Below are positions 4,410 to 5,230 of a DNA stretch of 5,230 nucleotides, in pieces. How positions within the stretch are numbered: the stretch's first letter is position 1; every line of letters starts with the position of its first letter. This stretch comes from an uncultured Collinsella sp. (GTDB taxonomy: Bacteria > Actinomycetota > Coriobacteriia > Coriobacteriales > Coriobacteriaceae). The stretch lies in NCBI GenBank assembly GCA_905204635.1, contig CAJLAN010000134.1, forward strand, positions 1 through 5,230. Direction: 5' to 3'. The notes below the pieces were generated by a model. The model worked only from the letters and a program-made list of their open reading frames with translations. It ran no database searches and was not told the origin of the DNA. Made by a program: the position numbers and the translations under genes.

Positions 4410-5230
4410 ATGTCCGTCCGTATTATTACCGATTCCGCAAGCGATATGTCACCGGCCGAGCACCCAGCATTGGCCGTTTTGCCACTGTCCGTCACCTTTG
4501 GCACCGATGTGTACATGGATGGCGTCGACATCGATCACCAGCGCTTTTACGAGATGCTCGTGGAGCGCGATGAGCTGCCTAAGACCGGCCAGGTCAACCC
4601 GTACGCGTTTTCGCAGGCTATTGCCGAGGTGCGTGAGGCCGGCGATGAGGCAGTGATTATTACCGTGGGCGCTAAGCTTTCGGGTACCAACCAAAGTGCC
4701 CGCACCGCACTTGCCGAGGCGCCGGGCGGCGATGTGTATGTGGTGGATAGCAATAACGTTACCCTGGGCGAGCGCGTGCTGGTTGAGTACGCGCTGCGTT
4801 TGGTGGACGAGGGCCAGGGCGCGGCTCAGATCGCGGCGGCTGTCGAGGCCGTGCGCGACCGTGTAGTCGTCATCGGCCTGCTCGAGACGCTTGAGTACCT
4901 CGTTCGCGGCGGTCGCCTGTCTGCTGCGGCTGGTGCTGTGGGCACGTTGCTCAATGTGAAGCCCGTTGTGGCAGCGGAGGACGGTCTGATCGTGCAGCTG
5001 GGCAAGGCTCGTGGCTCCAAGAACGGCCGGAACCTGCTCAACCAGAAGGTCGAAAAGGCAGGCGGCATCGACTTTTCCATGCCGCTGGCGCTCGGCTATA
5101 CGGGCCTTTCGGATGCGGTGCTCAAGAAGTATATCGAGGACAGTGCGGCACTGTGGGCTGGTCACACCGAGGGCGAACTGCCCGTTCACACCATTGGTGC
5201 CACCATCGGCACCCACGTAGGCCCCGGCGC
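4410..5230 (+). CDS. DegV/FakB-family fatty-acid-binding protein (cut by window edge)
   Basis: DegV-family proteins bind a single fatty acid; as FakB they present it to the kinase FakA, which makes acyl phosphate for phospholipid synthesis. The frame is open from ATG at 4410 to the right edge (273 residues) and lacks only the last few residues, as it ends in the C-terminal IGTHVGPG motif. Visible family motifs are TDSASD (7-12), PLSV (25-28), KTGQVNP (58-64), SGTNQSA (91-97), VDSNNVTLG (112-120), and LEYLVRGGRLS (161-171) with the NVKPVV strand (182-187). T59, R201 and H269 fall where the ligand-carboxylate residues of known FakB proteins lie. The TSQPS motif of many members is here TGQVNP. 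No FakA-like gene is in the window. Family assignment is firm; the bound fatty acid and any link to the MarR regulator are inference. Confidence 0.93.
   Translation, partial: MSVRIITDSASDMSPAEHPALAVLPLSVTFGTDVYMDGVDIDHQRFYEMLVERDELPKTGQVNPYAFSQAIAEVREAGDEAVIITVGAKLSGTNQSARTALAEAPGGDVYVVDSNNVTLGERVLVEYALRLVDEGQGAAQIAAAVEAVRDRVVVIGLLETLEYLVRGGRLSAAAGAVGTLLNVKPVVAAEDGLIVQLGKARGSKNGRNLLNQKVEKAGGIDFSMPLALGYTGLSDAVLKKYIEDSAALWAGHTEGELPVHTIGATIGTHVGPG

Noticed and set aside
4449..5216. 255-codon minus-strand frame across the DegV gene
   Set aside because: Antisense shadow; the plus strand has all DegV motifs.

Overview
The window is GC-rich and looks like a chromosomal segment from an anaerobic actinobacterium of the Coriobacteriia, most like Collinsella or a relative. 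This rests on codon use, on the gene set (ATP-type PEP carboxykinase, B3/4-domain protein, MarR regulator, DegV protein) and on small dispersed hairpin repeats with GGGGAC cores. It is an inference from pattern recognition and was not checked against a database.

Layout. Positions 1-671 hold the N-terminal part of an IS110-family transposase on the minus strand, cut by the left edge. Positions 672-1052 are a 381-nt gene-free stretch. It holds a branched dyad structure directly upstream of the transposase start (a bridge-RNA candidate), two strong hairpins with a 15-bp direct repeat (800-913), and two palindromes close to pckA. Then, all on the plus strand: pckA (1053-2723); a hairpin repeat acting as a probable terminator (2743-2779); a promoter and a structured leader with its own terminator-like stem (2778-2910); a free-standing B3/4-domain protein (2949-3668); a second, inverted copy of the same hairpin repeat as a bidirectional terminator (3697-3738); a MarR-type regulator with a candidate operator (3788-3808, 3842-4291); and a DegV/FakB-like fatty-acid-binding protein cut by the right edge (4410-5230).

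How the parts work together. pckA links the C4 acids to PEP and glycolytic intermediates. The B3/4 gene appears to be its own transcription unit, insulated by terminators on both sides and possibly controlled by attenuation in its leader. The MarR and DegV genes follow each other in the same direction with 118 bp between them, so the regulator may act on itself and perhaps on the DegV gene. The IS110 element is a recent-looking addition with different arginine codon use, and it lies beside palindromic repeats of the kind this family often targets.

The points most worth a second look are the structured region upstream of the IS110 transposase, the terminator-like stem inside the B3/4 leader (an attenuator or a roughly 100-nt small RNA), and the near-identical inverted hairpin repeats flanking the B3/4 gene.
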